NCBI GenBank assembly: GCA_900542315.1
Contig: UQMV01000010.1
Coordinates: 1 to 59,639 of the forward strand
From: an uncultured Collinsella sp.
GTDB lineage: Bacteria; Actinomycetota; Coriobacteriia; Coriobacteriales; Coriobacteriaceae
Length of the DNA: 59,639 nucleotides
Reading direction: 5' to 3'
Numbering within the stretch: the first letter of the stretch is position 1; each line of letters opens with the position of its first letter. The translations under genes were made by a program, and so were the position numbers. The notes beneath the pieces were generated by a model, which saw only the letters and a program-made list of their open reading frames with translations, was not told the DNA's origin and ran no database searches. Positions 1 through 8,337 of the stretch are shown in pieces.

Positions 1-755
1 CGCTGTTCAACCGCATCCTGGGCGCCGATCGCTCCATCGTGTCCAACATCGCCGGCACCACGCGCGACGCCATCGACACCGTCGTCGAGCGCAACGGCAA
101 GCACTACCGCATGGTCGACACTGCGGGTATCCGTAAGAAGAGCACCGTGTACGAGAACATCGAGTACTATTCCATGGTCCGCGGCCTGCGCGCCATCGAC
201 CGTGCCGACGTGGCGCTGCTCGTCGTCGACGCCTCCGTGGGCGTCACCGAGCAGGATCAGAAGGTCATGGGCCTTGCCATCGAGCGCGGCTGCGCCATCG
301 TAGTGCTGCTCAACAAGTGGGACCTGCTCGATGACGACCGCAAGCGCGAGGCCTGCATGGAGACCGTCGACCGTCGTCTGGGCGTCATGGCTCCCTGGGC
401 CCAGTACCTGCGCATCTCGGCCCTGACCGGCCGCAGCATCGAGAAGATCTGGGCGATGGTCGACGCCGCCGAGAAGACGCGTTCTCAAAAGATCTCCACC
501 TCGCGCCTCAACACGTTCCTCACCGACCTGCGCGAGTTCGGTCACACCGTGGTGGACGGCAAGCGCCGCCTGCGCATGCACTACGTGACCCAGACGGGCG
601 TCAACCCACCGACGTTCACGTTCTTCGTCAACCACAGCGACCTGGTCAACGACACCTACCAGCGCTACGTGGAGAACCGTATGCGCTCGACCTTCGACTT
701 CGCCGGTACGCCCATTCGACTCTTCTTTAGGAAGAAGGAGCAAAAGGATGCTTAA
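1..755 (+). CDS. der: GTPase Der (EngA), C-terminal part; 5' end outside window
   Basis: Der is a double-GTPase ribosome-assembly factor that acts on the 50S subunit. The frame is open from base 3, so the gene begins before the window. What remains is the second G domain from just after its P-loop (LFNRILGADRS), with switch motifs GTTRDAID and DTAGIRKKS, the NKWD specificity motif and the SALTG motif. The C-terminal KH-like domain follows, with an RMHYVTQTG stretch and a basic tail. DTAGIRKK is characteristic of the second Der G domain. The stop overlaps the start of plsY by 8 bases, so the two are translationally coupled. A GTG at 39 can be read as a start but lies inside the G domain and is not the true start. 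Confidence 0.97.
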   Translation, partial: LFNRILGADRSIVSNIAGTTRDAIDTVVERNGKHYRMVDTAGIRKKSTVYENIEYYSMVRGLRAIDRADVALLVVDASVGVTEQDQKVMGLAIERGCAIVVLLNKWDLLDDDRKREACMETVDRRLGVMAPWAQYLRISALTGRSIEKIWAMVDAAEKTRSQKISTSRLNTFLTDLREFGHTVVDGKRRLRMHYVTQTGVNPPTFTFFVNHSDLVNDTYQRYVENRMRSTFDFAGTPIRLFFRKKEQKDA

Positions 756-1431
756 TCCGATTCTGCTGGCCGCCATCTGCGCCGTGGTCTCGTTCTTTAT
801 CGGAGCGATTCCGTTTGGCCTGATCCTGGGCCGTGTGTTCAATCACACGGACATTCGCAAGGCGGGCTCCGGCAACATCGGCACCACCAACGCGCTGCGC
901 GTGGCCGGCCCCAAGGTGGCCGCGCTCACGCTGCTGCTCGACTGCCTTAAGGGCGCCATCTGCGTTCTCATTGCCCGCCCGCTTATCGCGAGCGTAGGCT
1001 ACGGCTTCCCCGTGAGCATCATGGCTCCCGGTGCCGCCGGCGACTGGATGCTCGGCGTCATCTGCCTTGCCGCGGTGTGGGGCCATATCTTTTCGCCCTA
1101 CCTCAACTTCCACGGCGGCAAGGGTATCGCCGTGGGCCTGGGCGTGATTCTTGCCTGGTATTGGCCCATTGGCCTGTCGCTGCTGGGCATGTTTATCGTG
1201 GCCGTCGCCATCACCAAGTACGTGTCGGTCGGCTCGCTTGCCGCCGCCATCGGCCTTCCCATCGCTGCCTGCGCAGTCTTTCCGTACAGCAGTCTGGGCC
1301 TCAAGTTTTGCATGGCGATGATTGGCATCACCGTGGTGTGGGCCCATCGCTCAAATATTCAAAAGCTCATGGCCGGTAAGGAGTCCAAGCTCTCGTTTAC
1401 CAAGCGCGTCACCGAGCCCGACGATAAGTAG
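748..1431 (+). CDS. plsY: Glycerol-3-phosphate acyltransferase PlsY
   Basis: PlsY transfers an acyl group from acyl phosphate to glycerol-3-phosphate at the membrane, the first step of phosphatidic acid synthesis. The 227-aa product is very hydrophobic with about six membrane segments. It has the family motifs SGNIGTTNALR near residue 45 and HGGKGIAVGLG near residue 125. The ATG lies 7 bases after GAAGGAG and inside the der end. GpsA, encoded next, makes its substrate glycerol-3-phosphate, so plsY-gpsA forms a functional pair. Confidence 0.96.
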   Translation: MLNPILLAAICAVVSFFIGAIPFGLILGRVFNHTDIRKAGSGNIGTTNALRVAGPKVAALTLLLDCLKGAICVLIARPLIASVGYGFPVSIMAPGAAGDWMLGVICLAAVWGHIFSPYLNFHGGKGIAVGLGVILAWYWPIGLSLLGMFIVAVAITKYVSVGSLAAAIGLPIAACAVFPYSSLGLKFCMAMIGITVVWAHRSNIQKLMAGKESKLSFTKRVTEPDDK

Positions 1432-1440
1432 GAGAGAGTC

Positions 1441-2448
1441 ATGAATGTTGCGCTGATTGGCTCCGGCTCCTGGGGAACCGCCGTCGCCGGCCTTGCCGCC
1501 GCGCGAGCCGAGCGCGTGACCATGTGGGCCCATAGCGAGCAGACGGCTGCCGGCATCAACGACGAGCACCGCAACCCCCGCTATCTGGTGGGCTACGAGC
1601 TGCCCCACAACGTCGTCGCCACCACGGACCTGGCCCAGGCGCTCGATGGAGCCGAGGCCATCATCTTTGCCGTGCCTTCCTCGCACCTGCGCAGCGTCTG
1701 CCATCAAGCGGCGCCATTTATCGCGGACGTGACGCCGGTTCTGTGCCTCACCAAGGGCATCGAACCCGAGTCCGGCCTGCTCATGAGCGAGGTCATCGCC
1801 AGCGAGATCGGCAACGAGTCGCGCGTGGCGGCACTCTCGGGCCCCAACCATGCCGAGGAGATCTGCCGCGGCGGACTTTCTGCCGCCGTCATCGCCAGCG
1901 AAGACCAGCAGGTGGGGGAGACTTTTAAGGATTTGCTCCTGTCCACGGCCTTCCGCATCTACTTATCGCAGGACATGACCGGTGTCGAGGTCTGCGGCGC
2001 CATGAAGAACGTCATCGCCATCGTGTGCGGCATCTCCGCCGGCTCGGGCGCGGGCGACAACACGCTCGCCCTCATCATGACGCGCGGCCTGGCCGAGATC
2101 AGCCGTCTGGTGCACGCCCGCGGCGGTCAAGCTATGACCTGCATGGGGCTTGCCGGCATGGGCGACCTCATCGCCACCTGTACCTCGGAGCATTCGCGCA
2201 ACCGCACCTTTGGCTACGAGTTTGCCCACGGTGTGTCGCTCGACGAGTACCAGACGCGCACGCACATGGTGGTCGAGGGCGCCGTCGCCGCCCGCAGCGT
2301 CAGCGAACTCGCCCGCTCACTGGGCGTAGACATTCCGCTCACCTTTGCCGTGGAGCAAACGCTCTACAACGGTGTTACTTTGGATAGGGCGCTCGAAATT
2401 CTTACCGACCGCGTCCCTTCGCAAGAGTTCTACGGACTCACCGACTAG
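1441..2448 (+). CDS. gpsA: NAD(P)H-dependent glycerol-3-phosphate dehydrogenase
   Basis: Reduces dihydroxyacetone phosphate to sn-glycerol-3-phosphate for phospholipid synthesis; cytosolic. 335 aa, the normal length. The Rossmann motif GSGSWGTA is at the N-terminus. The substrate-binding lysine lies in GAMKNVIAI near residue 190, and GLAGMGDLIATC follows further on. The start has a good GGAGAGAG ribosome site. Nine bases separate it from plsY, consistent with one transcript. Confidence 0.97.
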   Translation: MNVALIGSGSWGTAVAGLAAARAERVTMWAHSEQTAAGINDEHRNPRYLVGYELPHNVVATTDLAQALDGAEAIIFAVPSSHLRSVCHQAAPFIADVTPVLCLTKGIEPESGLLMSEVIASEIGNESRVAALSGPNHAEEICRGGLSAAVIASEDQQVGETFKDLLLSTAFRIYLSQDMTGVEVCGAMKNVIAIVCGISAGSGAGDNTLALIMTRGLAEISRLVHARGGQAMTCMGLAGMGDLIATCTSEHSRNRTFGYEFAHGVSLDEYQTRTHMVVEGAVAARSVSELARSLGVDIPLTFAVEQTLYNGVTLDRALEILTDRVPSQEFYGLTD

Positions 2449-2466
2449 CGCAGAAAGGCTTCTACC

Positions 2467-3138
2467 ATGGGTTCCATCAAAATCGCTCCGTCCGTCCTTT
2501 CGGCCGACATGGCCAACCTCAAGGGCGAGCTCGACAAGATCGCCGGTGCCGACTACGTGCACTTCGACGTTATGGACGGTCACTTTACCGGCAACCTCAC
2601 CTTTGGTGTCGACATTCTCAAGGCCGTCAAGCGCTCCACCGATGTGCCAGTTGACGCGCACCTGATGGTGTCGAACCCCGACGAGACGGTCGATTGGTAC
2701 GCCGACGCCGGTGCCGACATGATCACCGTGCACTACGAGGCTTCCACGCACCTGCACCGCACGCTCACCCACCTGCAGCAGCGCGGCGTCAAGGCCGGCG
2801 TGGTGCTCAACCCCGCCACACCCGTCTGCGTGCTTGAGAGCATTATCGATGTCGCGGACATGGTGCTGCTGATGAGCGTGAACCCCGGTTTTGGCGGCCA
2901 GAGCTTTATCCCGGGCACTCTGCCTAAGCTTCACGAGCTTACGGCCATGTGCGAGCGCCACGGCGTGTCGCCCCTGATCGAGGTCGACGGCGGTATCTCT
3001 TCCAAGAACATCGCCGAGGTCGTCAAGGCCGGCGCCAACGTGCTCGTGGCCGGCTCTGCCGTATTTAAGTCCGAAGATCCCGCTGCCGAGGTTGCGCTGC
3101 TGCAGAAGCTGGGCAACGAGGCCGCACAGGAGGCATAA
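2467..3138 (+). CDS. rpe: Ribulose-phosphate 3-epimerase
   Basis: Interconverts ribulose-5-phosphate and xylulose-5-phosphate in the pentose phosphate pathway. 223 aa TIM barrel with all the usual signatures in order: SVLSADMANL, HFDVMDGHF, DAHLMV, NPGFGGQSF and EVDGGIS. The metal-binding His and Asp residues sit in these motifs. The start has an AGAAAGG ribosome site, and the AGGAGG near its 3' end serves the next gene. Confidence 0.97.
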   Translation: MGSIKIAPSVLSADMANLKGELDKIAGADYVHFDVMDGHFTGNLTFGVDILKAVKRSTDVPVDAHLMVSNPDETVDWYADAGADMITVHYEASTHLHRTLTHLQQRGVKAGVVLNPATPVCVLESIIDVADMVLLMSVNPGFGGQSFIPGTLPKLHELTAMCERHGVSPLIEVDGGISSKNIAEVVKAGANVLVAGSAVFKSEDPAAEVALLQKLGNEAAQEA

Positions 3139-3144
3139 ACCCTT

Positions 3145-4323
3145 ATGACCGCAGGTCAAAACCGCATACCCGTGAATCTTGACTATGCCGCCTCGACGCC
3201 CATGCGCGCCGAGGCGTGCCTTGCGCAGCGCGAATACGACGAAAGCGAGCTTGCTGGCGTCAACCCCAACTCGCTGCACTCGCTTGGCCGTAAGGCCGCC
3301 GCACGCCTGGAAGTCGCCCGTCGCGAGATCGCCCGCAGCTTTGGTGCACGCGTACGTCCGTCCGAGATTGTCCTGACTAACGGCGGCACCGAGGCCAACC
3401 AGCTGGCCCTGCTCGGTCTTGCCGAGGGCGCCCGTCAGCGCGACCGTAAGCGTGACCGCGTGATCGTTTCGGCCATTGAGCACGATTCCATTCTGGATAA
3501 CCTGCCGCTGCTGCGCGCCGCCGGATTTACCGTCGACCTGGTGCAGCCCTGCCGCATGGGCTACATTGAGCCTGCCGCGCTTGTCGAGCTGCTAGGCGAC
3601 GACGTGGCGCTCGTGAGCATTATGGTTGCCAACAACGAGACCGGCGTGGTGCAGCCCATCCGGGAGCTTGCCGCTGCCGCACACGCCGCCGGCGCCCTGT
3701 TCCACACCGATGCCATCCAGGGCTATCTGCATATTCCACTCGATGCCGCCGAGCTGGGCGTCGACGCCATGTCCGTCGCCGCCCACAAAATTGGCGGTCC
3801 CGTGGCATCCGGCGCACTCTACCTTAAGAGTCGCACGCCGCTGCGTCCGCGCATCTTTGGTGGTGGACAGGAAGCCGGCCGGCGCGCCGGAACGCAGGAT
3901 CTGCGCACGCAGCTGGCCTTTGCCGCTGCCGCCCGCACGCTGGCGCCCCATGTGGCCCAGGAGCGTGCGACGCTGCAGGCCTTATCCGATAAGCTCTACG
4001 CCACGCTTACGGCCCATCCTCGCATTCACGCCACGATGGGCGACTACGCCCAGGCAGATCGTCTGCCAGGTATGGTTTCGATCTACGTCGACGGCATGGA
4101 CTCCGAGGAGCTCATCGTCAAGCTCGACGCCGCCGGCTTTGAGGTATCGGCAGGCTCGGCATGCTCGAGCGGCAGTATGGACCCCAGCCACGTTTTGAGC
4201 GCGATGGGCATCGGACGCGAGCAGGCATTGGGCGCACTGCGCATCTCCTTCGATGACCGCGTGAACCCTGCCGACCTGAATGAGTTCGCCCAGGCGCTGC
4301 TCTCGATCGTAGGCGCCGCATGA
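3145..4323 (+). CDS. Cysteine desulfurase (NifS/IscS-like, class V aminotransferase fold)
   Basis: PLP enzyme that takes sulfur from cysteine for Fe-S clusters or thiolated tRNA. 392 aa. The N-terminal LDYAASTP is family-typical, TNGGTEAN binds PLP, HTDAIQG and VAAHKIGG carry the PLP aspartate and Schiff-base lysine, and SAGSACSSG carries the persulfide cysteine. No IscU partner lies nearby. In this window the likely sulfur users are MiaB, MtaB and RimO, but that link is inference. The stop and the next start overlap as ATGA. Confidence 0.93.
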   Translation: MTAGQNRIPVNLDYAASTPMRAEACLAQREYDESELAGVNPNSLHSLGRKAAARLEVARREIARSFGARVRPSEIVLTNGGTEANQLALLGLAEGARQRDRKRDRVIVSAIEHDSILDNLPLLRAAGFTVDLVQPCRMGYIEPAALVELLGDDVALVSIMVANNETGVVQPIRELAAAAHAAGALFHTDAIQGYLHIPLDAAELGVDAMSVAAHKIGGPVASGALYLKSRTPLRPRIFGGGQEAGRRAGTQDLRTQLAFAAAARTLAPHVAQERATLQALSDKLYATLTAHPRIHATMGDYAQADRLPGMVSIYVDGMDSEELIVKLDAAGFEVSAGSACSSGSMDPSHVLSAMGIGREQALGALRISFDDRVNPADLNEFAQALLSIVGAA

Positions 4324-5129
4324 TCGTCTCCGAGCTTGAACGTGCGCTGCTGGCACGCTATCCCAAGAGCGATGCCGAGAGTTGGGACCATGTAGGACTC
4401 TCCGTCGGCGACCCTGCCGCGGAGATTACCGGTGTTGCCTGCGCACTCGATGCGACCGAAGCCAATGTGCACCGCGCCCAGGAGGCCGGCGCCAACGTGC
4501 TGCTGACGCATCACCCCATCTATATCAAGGCACCCGAGGCGTTTTGTCCGGCGGATGCCGCACGCCCCCAATGCAGTGCGGCGCTCTACGAGGCAGCGCG
4601 TTGCGGCGTGAGCATTATCTCGCTCCACACCAACCTGGACCGCTCGCACGAAGCCCGCATCTGCCTGAGCGAGCTGCTGGGTGCCGCACCCGTGAGCTCA
4701 CTGGAGCACGTGGACGACCCCGAGACCACCGGCCTGGGCGCACTTGCAACGCTCAACGACCCGTGCACGCTGCGCGATCTTGCCACCCGTGCTGCCACGG
4801 CCTTCGGCAGCGACCCGCGCGTATGGGGTGAAGCCGAGCACCCGTGCCGCACCGTCGCCATTTTGGGCGGCTCCCTGGGCGACTTTGGAGAGCTCGCCAT
4901 CGCCGCGGGCGCGGACGTTGTCGTGACGGGCGAGGCGGGCTACCACGTGGCGCAAGACCTTGCCTTACGCGGGCTGCCGGTGATCTTGCTCGGTCACGAC
5001 CGCTCTGAGGAACCGTTCGTTGATATATTGATGAACTCTGCAGTTGACGCCGGGGTCAACCCCCGTCATGCGATTAAAATACTGAACCCTTGCCAATGGT
5101 GGACTGTGACAAAAGGAGAGAACTTATGA
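4320..5129 (+). CDS. Nif3-like dinuclear metal-centre protein (YqfO/GTP cyclohydrolase I type 2 family)
   Basis: Member of the NIF3 family: toroidal hexamers with a two-metal site and no firmly established reaction. 269 aa. Metal ligands are visible in TGVACALDAT, in the LLTHHPIY motif and in the C-terminal VTGEAGYH and LGHDRSEE motifs. The N-terminal ESWDHVGLSVG is also typical. It lacks the ~100-aa inserted PII-like domain of B. subtilis YqfO, so it is the short form. It overlaps both neighbours by 4 bases (ATGA), and its pairing with a DUF164 protein is common. Confidence 0.9.
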   Translation: MIVSELERALLARYPKSDAESWDHVGLSVGDPAAEITGVACALDATEANVHRAQEAGANVLLTHHPIYIKAPEAFCPADAARPQCSAALYEAARCGVSIISLHTNLDRSHEARICLSELLGAAPVSSLEHVDDPETTGLGALATLNDPCTLRDLATRAATAFGSDPRVWGEAEHPCRTVAILGGSLGDFGELAIAAGADVVVTGEAGYHVAQDLALRGLPVILLGHDRSEEPFVDILMNSAVDAGVNPRHAIKILNPCQWWTVTKGENL

Positions 5130-5845
5130 GCGCCGGCGCTACGCTACTCAAGCTGCAACAGATCGATTTGGACCTCGCCCGCAACAAGAGCGAACTTGCC
5201 AATATGCCGGAGCTCAAGGAGCTCGCCTCCAAGCGCAAGACCTACGTTAAGCTTAAGTCCGAGATGACCAAGCTCTATGCTCAGCGCAAGGACCTGGATA
5301 TTGAGCTGGATGATCTCAACACCACTGAGATCCAGACCAACAACGCCATCGAGGCCGCCAAGAAGCGCCACGTCGACGGCTCTGACTACCGCGAGGTCCA
5401 GGATCTGGAAAACGAGCTCGCCACCCTGGCCAAACGCCTGGACAAGATCGAGCACACCCGCAAGGACGTCGTCGTCGCCCATAAGGAGGCGCTCGACCGC
5501 GAGACTCGCGCGCAGGCCATCATCGCCAAGTTCGAGGAGGGCGTGAAGGCCGATACCAAGGCTGCCCGCGCCAAGGCTGCCGACCTGCAAGCTCAGATTG
5601 ACGCCGCCACTAAGGAGCGCACCGCGCTTGCCGCTACGCTGCCGGCCGACGTGCTCACCGACTACGAGCGTCTGCTCAAGCAGTTCCGCGGCCTGGCCGT
5701 CGAGACCATCCAGGGCAACATCCCCACGGTCTGCCACACCGCGCTGCAGGCATCGTCCATGAGCGACCTCAACCACGACGGTAGCGAGATTACGCACTGC
5801 CCGTACTGCCACCGCCTCCTGGTACTCCCGAGCAAGGAAGCGTAG
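5126..5845 (+). CDS. C4-type zinc-ribbon, coiled-coil protein (DUF164/CsdA-like family)
   Basis: 239 aa. Residues ~5-180 form a long coiled-coil hairpin rich in K/E/A heptads. The C-terminus ends in a zinc-ribbon-like segment. The family is thought to act in nucleic-acid contexts, but its role is unsettled. The start was set at 5126 (AAAGGAG site, ATGA overlap with the upstream stop) rather than an in-frame ATG 36 bases earlier. The second knuckle CPYC is intact, but the first, usually CxxC, reads TVCH, so one ligand appears lost or replaced by His. Confidence 0.85.
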   Translation: MSAGATLLKLQQIDLDLARNKSELANMPELKELASKRKTYVKLKSEMTKLYAQRKDLDIELDDLNTTEIQTNNAIEAAKKRHVDGSDYREVQDLENELATLAKRLDKIEHTRKDVVVAHKEALDRETRAQAIIAKFEEGVKADTKAARAKAADLQAQIDAATKERTALAATLPADVLTDYERLLKQFRGLAVETIQGNIPTVCHTALQASSMSDLNHDGSEITHCPYCHRLLVLPSKEA

Positions 5846-5847
5846 CG

Positions 5848-7062
5848 ATGACGACGGCATCCAACAATTCAATGCAACTTGAGGGAAAAACGATCCTGCT
5901 GGGCGTTACCGGCGGGATCGCCGCCTATAAGTCGTGCAATATCGTGCGCCTGCTGCAAAAGCGCGGTGCGCGCGTCAAGGTTGTTATGAGCGAGCATGCC
6001 ACGGAGTTTGTGGGCCCGCTCACCTTCCGTGCGCTCACCAACGAGCCCGTTGCCGTGGGCCTATTCGACGATCCCTCCGACCCCATCCACCACATTTCGC
6101 TGGCGCAGGAGCCCGATCTGGTGGTCGTGGCGCCCGCGACGGCCAATATCATCGCCAAGATGGCCAACGGCATCGCCGACGACCTCATCTCCACCACGCT
6201 GCTCGCCACGCCACGCCCTATTGTGATCGCCCCGGCCATGAATAACGGCATGTGGAAGGCTCCGGCCACCCAGGCCAATATGGCCACGCTGCGCGAACGC
6301 GGCGTACACGTGGTTGGCCCGGGCAGCGGATACCTTGCCTGCGGCGACATCGATTCGGGACGCATGAGCGAGCCAGATGAGATTGTCGAGGCCATCTGCG
6401 CGTTGCTTGACCCCGCACCGCAAGATCTCGCGGGCAAACGCATTGTCATTACTGCCGGCCCCACGCACGAACCGATCGACCCGGTGCGCTTTATCGGCAA
6501 CCGGTCGTCGGGCAAGATGGGCATCGCCCTGGCGGGGGAGGCCGCTCGCCGCGGCGCTGCGGTCACGCTTGTGTTGGGCCCGACATCGCTCGATGTTCCC
6601 CGCGGCGTGGAGTGCGTGCGCGTGCAGACCGCCGCAGAGATGCTGCAGGCGGCGCTGAGCGCCTTTCAGACGGCCGATGCGGCCATTTGCGCGGCCGCCG
6701 TCGCCGACTACACGCCCGCGGCCCCTGCCGACCATAAGCTCAAAAAGGCCAACGAGCGCTTGGATCGCATCGAACTGGTCGAGACGGTCGATATCTTGGC
6801 CGAGCTCTCGCGCCAAAAGGGAGAGCGGTGCGTGATCGGCTTTGCGGCCGAGACCGATAACGTCGTGGAGTACGCGCAGCGCAAGCTCGCGCGCAAGGGC
6901 TGCGATGCCATTATCGCCAACGATGTCTCGCGCGCCGATTCGGGCTTTGGGACCGACACCAACAAGGCCTGGATCGTAAGCACAACGGGCACGCAAGAAC
7001 TTCCCGTGCTAACAAAACCCCAGCTCGCAGATACAATTTTGGACTTGCTTCAAAATTTGTAA
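5848..7062 (+). CDS. coaBC: Bifunctional phosphopantothenoylcysteine decarboxylase / phosphopantothenate-cysteine ligase
   Basis: Two consecutive steps of coenzyme A synthesis. 404 aa. The N-terminal flavin-dependent CoaC domain has GVTGGIAAYKS, PATANIIAKMANGIADDL, the PAMN motif (APAMNNGMW) and a substrate cysteine in GYLACGDIDSGRM. The CoaB domain starts near 195 with ITAGPTHEPIDPVRFIGNRS and SSGKMG and continues to the lysine motif in DHKLKK. It starts 2 bases after the upstream stop with an AAGGA site. The promoter of the following tRNA lies immediately past its stop. Confidence 0.97.
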   Translation: MTTASNNSMQLEGKTILLGVTGGIAAYKSCNIVRLLQKRGARVKVVMSEHATEFVGPLTFRALTNEPVAVGLFDDPSDPIHHISLAQEPDLVVVAPATANIIAKMANGIADDLISTTLLATPRPIVIAPAMNNGMWKAPATQANMATLRERGVHVVGPGSGYLACGDIDSGRMSEPDEIVEAICALLDPAPQDLAGKRIVITAGPTHEPIDPVRFIGNRSSGKMGIALAGEAARRGAAVTLVLGPTSLDVPRGVECVRVQTAAEMLQAALSAFQTADAAICAAAVADYTPAAPADHKLKKANERLDRIELVETVDILAELSRQKGERCVIGFAAETDNVVEYAQRKLARKGCDAIIANDVSRADSGFGTDTNKAWIVSTTGTQELPVLTKPQLADTILDLLQNL

Positions 7063-7070
7063 AAAAGTTC

Positions 7071-7100
7071 TTGCACAAGGACAAAGTTTCGGGTTAATAT
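7071..7100 (+). promoter_or_regulatory. Promoter for tRNA-Pro
   Basis: TTGCAC at 7071-7076, a 17-18 base spacer, then TTAATA or TAATAT at 7094-7100. It lies just past the coaBC stop and about 43 bases before the mature tRNA 5' end, so the tRNA need not depend on read-through. Confidence 0.6.
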
Positions 7101-7142
7101 ACTCCCTGTTGCGAGCGAGAGCAGAGCAACAAACAAAAGCTT

Positions 7143-7219
<77 letters not shown>

Positions 7220-7227
7220 GAAGTTTG

Positions 7228-7258
7228 CAGGTCAGGCACTTAGTGCCTGACCTTTTTT
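7228..7258 (+). terminator. Intrinsic terminator of tRNA-Pro
   Basis: Stem AGGTCAGGCACT / AGTGCCTGACCT with a very short loop, followed by T6. It starts 9 bases after the tRNA CCA end. Confidence 0.9.
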
Positions 7259-7262
7259 ATAC

Positions 7263-7417
7263 TGAATCCCCAAGTGAATCCCCAGTGAATCCCCAACTGT
7301 TTTTAACCAATCACGGCACCCCCTTCTACCTGCGGTTTTGTTGATTCCGGGTTTAATTGATTCCCCTTTCACTTTCCGTCTGCATTTGTAGAATCTAACG
7401 ATTCGTTTTGATTCCGC
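7263..7417 (+). repeat. Cluster of short direct repeats downstream of the tRNA
   Basis: Three near-tandem copies of TGAATCCCCA start at 7263, 7275 and 7286. Three related copies, TGATTCCGG, TGATTCCCC and TGATTCCGC, start at 7342, 7358 and 7409. No ORF of note covers them. Such same-strand short repeats beside a tRNA 3' end resemble arm-type binding sites of tyrosine integrases. That reading is inference; no integrase gene is present in the window. Confidence 0.45.
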
Positions 7418-7587
7418 TCTTGTAGCCTACTTAGCCCGTACTTTTCTACATGCGCGAAAGCCACCTGCCTGCGCCTAGCTACTACTGCTACTTGTGTCGT
7501 GCGCCCACGGCAAGACCCCTTGAGACGATCCAGCGCGGGCAGCAGGTCGGGCGCCCTGTCGCACGTGGCATGGCTGTGTGGCTGTGT

Positions 7588-7633
7588 TTGTTAACGTCGT
7601 GATTACGGATTTGTTAACGTCGTGATTGCGGAT
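7588..7633 (+). repeat. Two tandem copies of a 23-bp unit
   Basis: TTGTTAACGTCGTGATTACG plus GAT is repeated directly at 7611-7633 with one change (TTACGG to TTGCGG). A third, truncated start (TTGATCACGTC) follows at 7634. It lies 28 bases upstream of the excisionase-like remnant and could be its old promoter or operator region. Confidence 0.6.
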
Positions 7634-7660
7634 TTGATCACGTCCTTTTTTCGGAATTGA

Positions 7661-7819
7661 GGGTCAAAGTTTTTCGGTTTCGAGCTCTGCCACGGCCGGA
7701 ACAAGACGTACCACCTCATCAGGTCGGGAGAGATTGACTCGTACAGGCCCGGCAGGTAGCTCCTGGTGTCGAGGGCTTCTGTGGACGCCTACATCGAGTC
7801 GAGGAGCGGCAGGAAATGA
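7661..7819 (+). pseudogene. Excisionase-type helix-turn-helix protein, truncated and interrupted
   Basis: Frame 7661-7819 reads as the HTH_17/excisionase domain found at the ends of integrative elements: FELCHGRNKTYHLIRSGEI, then DSYRPGR, an in-frame TAG at 7757-7759, then LLVSRASVDAYIESRSGRK and a stop. The turn (xGEIxSYRxGR) and the end (RxxVDAYIESR) are the domain's conserved parts. There is no start codon or upstream extension, so the gene lacks its 5' end as well as carrying the stop. No integrase accompanies it. Confidence 0.6.
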
Positions 7820-7847
7820 CGGCAGCGACCGCCCCGCGGAACACCCG

Positions 7848-8004
7848 CCACGAAAGCCGCCCATCTACTACGTTTGGCCGGCATCCCCCGACCATACCGT
7901 CATGGCAAAAAGAAAACCGCAGGTAGACGGCCTGCGGTTTTCGCGAAATCCGGGGCATGGTCGGCAGATCGGGGTCAAACGTAGTAGATGGGCCGGTTTC
8001 GTGG
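7848..8004. repeat. 157-bp near-perfect palindrome with central hairpin
   Basis: The arm from 7848 (CCACGAAA, CCCATCTACTACGTTT, GACCAT) is mirrored by the arm ending at 8004 at roughly 80 percent identity over ~75 bases. The 16-base block CCCATCTACTACGTTT is perfectly inverted. The centre is a perfect 11-bp stem AAAACCGCAGG/CCTGCGGTTTT (7913-7941), which may serve as a bidirectional terminator. No coding frame is convincing. It may be a REP- or MITE-like element. Confidence 0.75.
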
Positions 8005-8076
8005 CGGCGGCGCCCTCGACGGTAGGCCCGGGGTGCCCGGAAGCAGGAAGGAGGTGGAGGGATGGGATTCGCGCCC

Positions 8077-8328
8077 CTAATCCTCGGCGGACCAATCGAG
8101 TCCGAACTCCTTTCGGGCATCCTCTTCGCTCATGACTTCGAGAAGGTCTCCGGGTTGGCAACGAAGGGCGAGGCATAGCTGCTCGAGTGTGTTGAAGCGA
8201 ATGCCGCGAATATGCCCTTTTTTTATACGGGACAGGTTCACGGGCGTGGTTCCAATGCTTTCGGCAAGTTCGTTCGAGGAAATCTTTCGCTCGGCCATGA
8301 TCTTGTCGAGGCGAACAATTACGGGCAT
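8077..8328 (-). CDS. XRE/Cro-type HTH regulator (YozG-like)
   Basis: 83 aa, essentially a single Cro/C1 helix-turn-helix (residues ~8-65: IMAERKISSNELAESIGTT, then NLSRIKKGHIRGIRFNTL, then LCLALRCQPGDLL). This short form usually sits beside a DUF2975 membrane protein, as here, where it follows 9 bases after that gene's stop. It probably regulates its own pair. The operator candidate is the dyad at 8888-8906. Confidence 0.88.
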   Translation of the reverse strand: MPVIVRLDKIMAERKISSNELAESIGTTPVNLSRIKKGHIRGIRFNTLEQLCLALRCQPGDLLEVMSEEDARKEFGLDWSAED

Positions 8329-8337
8329 GGCGTTTCC

